From positions 7,440,001-7,504,000 of the forward strand of contig NZ_CP084058.1 in assembly GCF_020215645.1 (NCBI RefSeq): a stretch of DNA of 64,000 nt, in the 5' to 3' direction. Shown here in pieces: positions 63,878 through 64,000 of this stretch. This DNA comes from Nonomuraea gerenzanensis (GTDB taxonomy: Bacteria; Actinomycetota; Actinomycetes; Streptosporangiales; Streptosporangiaceae). Positions within the stretch are counted from its first letter, which is position 1. Each line of letters begins with the position of its first letter. Position numbers and translations under genes: made by a program. The notes beneath the pieces were generated by a model. It ran no database searches. It was not told where the DNA came from and saw only the letters and a list, made by a program, of their open reading frames with translations.

Positions 63878-64000
63878 CCCTTGGGCAAGCCGCTCCTGCC
63901 TGCACTGATCTCACCCGGAGCGGGTGAGGCCCGCCCGCCGTACGCGCGACGAAGGTGCAAGCGGTGGTGTCAGGAAGCGGCGGGACGGAAGCGAGACAGC
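63878..64000. other. Window end, no gene identified
   Basis: No start or coding pattern is seen after the stop at 63877. The inverted repeat TCACCCGGAGCGGGTGA (63911-63927) could act as a terminator stem (TCACCC/GGGTGA, short loop). Confidence 0.4.

Overview
The window is very GC-rich with strong codon bias, Shine-Dalgarno-led GTG/ATG starts and many ATGA/GTGA stop-start overlaps. It carries SARP regulators, a DevS/DosS-type GAF kinase with an Acg-type nitroreductase, guanyl-specific RNase/barstar genes and many secreted carbohydrate-active proteins. This points to a filamentous actinomycete; a Streptosporangiaceae (Nonomuraea-like) chromosome is my inference. I see no rRNA, tRNA, CRISPR array, insertion sequence or replication origin.

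Region 1 (1-15.6 kb, minus strand) is one uninterrupted reading frame that runs off the left edge: a secreted Rhs/YD-repeat giant of at least about 5,190 residues. In order it has a signal segment, about 22 tandem modules of 117-137 residues arranged in near-identical 2.9-3.3 kb super-repeats, a pre-RHS segment, a LamG-like jellyroll, the YD/RHS shell, a Lys/Thr-rich linker, and a cysteine-rich tip built from a tandem series of C-x9-C motifs. The tip is the most unusual thing in the window.

Region 2 (16-25.9 kb) holds a secreted ThuA/3-keto-disaccharide-hydrolase/CBM protein behind a perfect Crp-type palindrome and a secreted beta-propeller protein. It then has a dormancy-type set (Acg-like nitroreductase, DevS/DosS-like kinase, CopD-like membrane protein, Rv3129-like PPOX protein) around a good DosR/DevR box, followed by a cytochrome P450, a small exported protein and a secreted RNase with its barstar inhibitor.

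Region 3 (25.9-31.2 kb) has a LuxR-type two-component pair, a divergent S33-type exported hydrolase, a SRPBCC protein, a nitronate monooxygenase-like protein and a DUF2630 protein.

Region 4 (31.5-48.3 kb) looks like one functional locus. An AfsR-like SARP is followed by an aminotransferase-SDR-UbiA-SARP operon. A five-gene minus-strand operon (GT2, sulfotransferase, GT2, GT2, membrane EEP phosphatase) is divergent from a plus-strand operon (second EEP, GT2, flippase-like membrane protein) and a SPOR-phosphodiester glycosidase. A 58-bp near-perfect palindrome lies in the divergent promoter. I infer a regulated pathway for a polyprenyl-linked, possibly sulfated surface glycoconjugate; the product is unknown.

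Region 5 (48.3-56.2 kb) has a degraded-looking WD40 gene, a very large secreted GH92 glycosidase behind two LacI-type operators, a DUF305 lipoprotein and an anthraniloyl-CoA-monooxygenase-like flavoprotein. Region 6 (56.2-64 kb) has an AI-2E transporter, two HdeD/DUF308 proteins, a DHA2 MFS exporter, a P2-type cation ATPase (like CtpF) and a small membrane protein. Short tandem repeats mark many of the gene ends.
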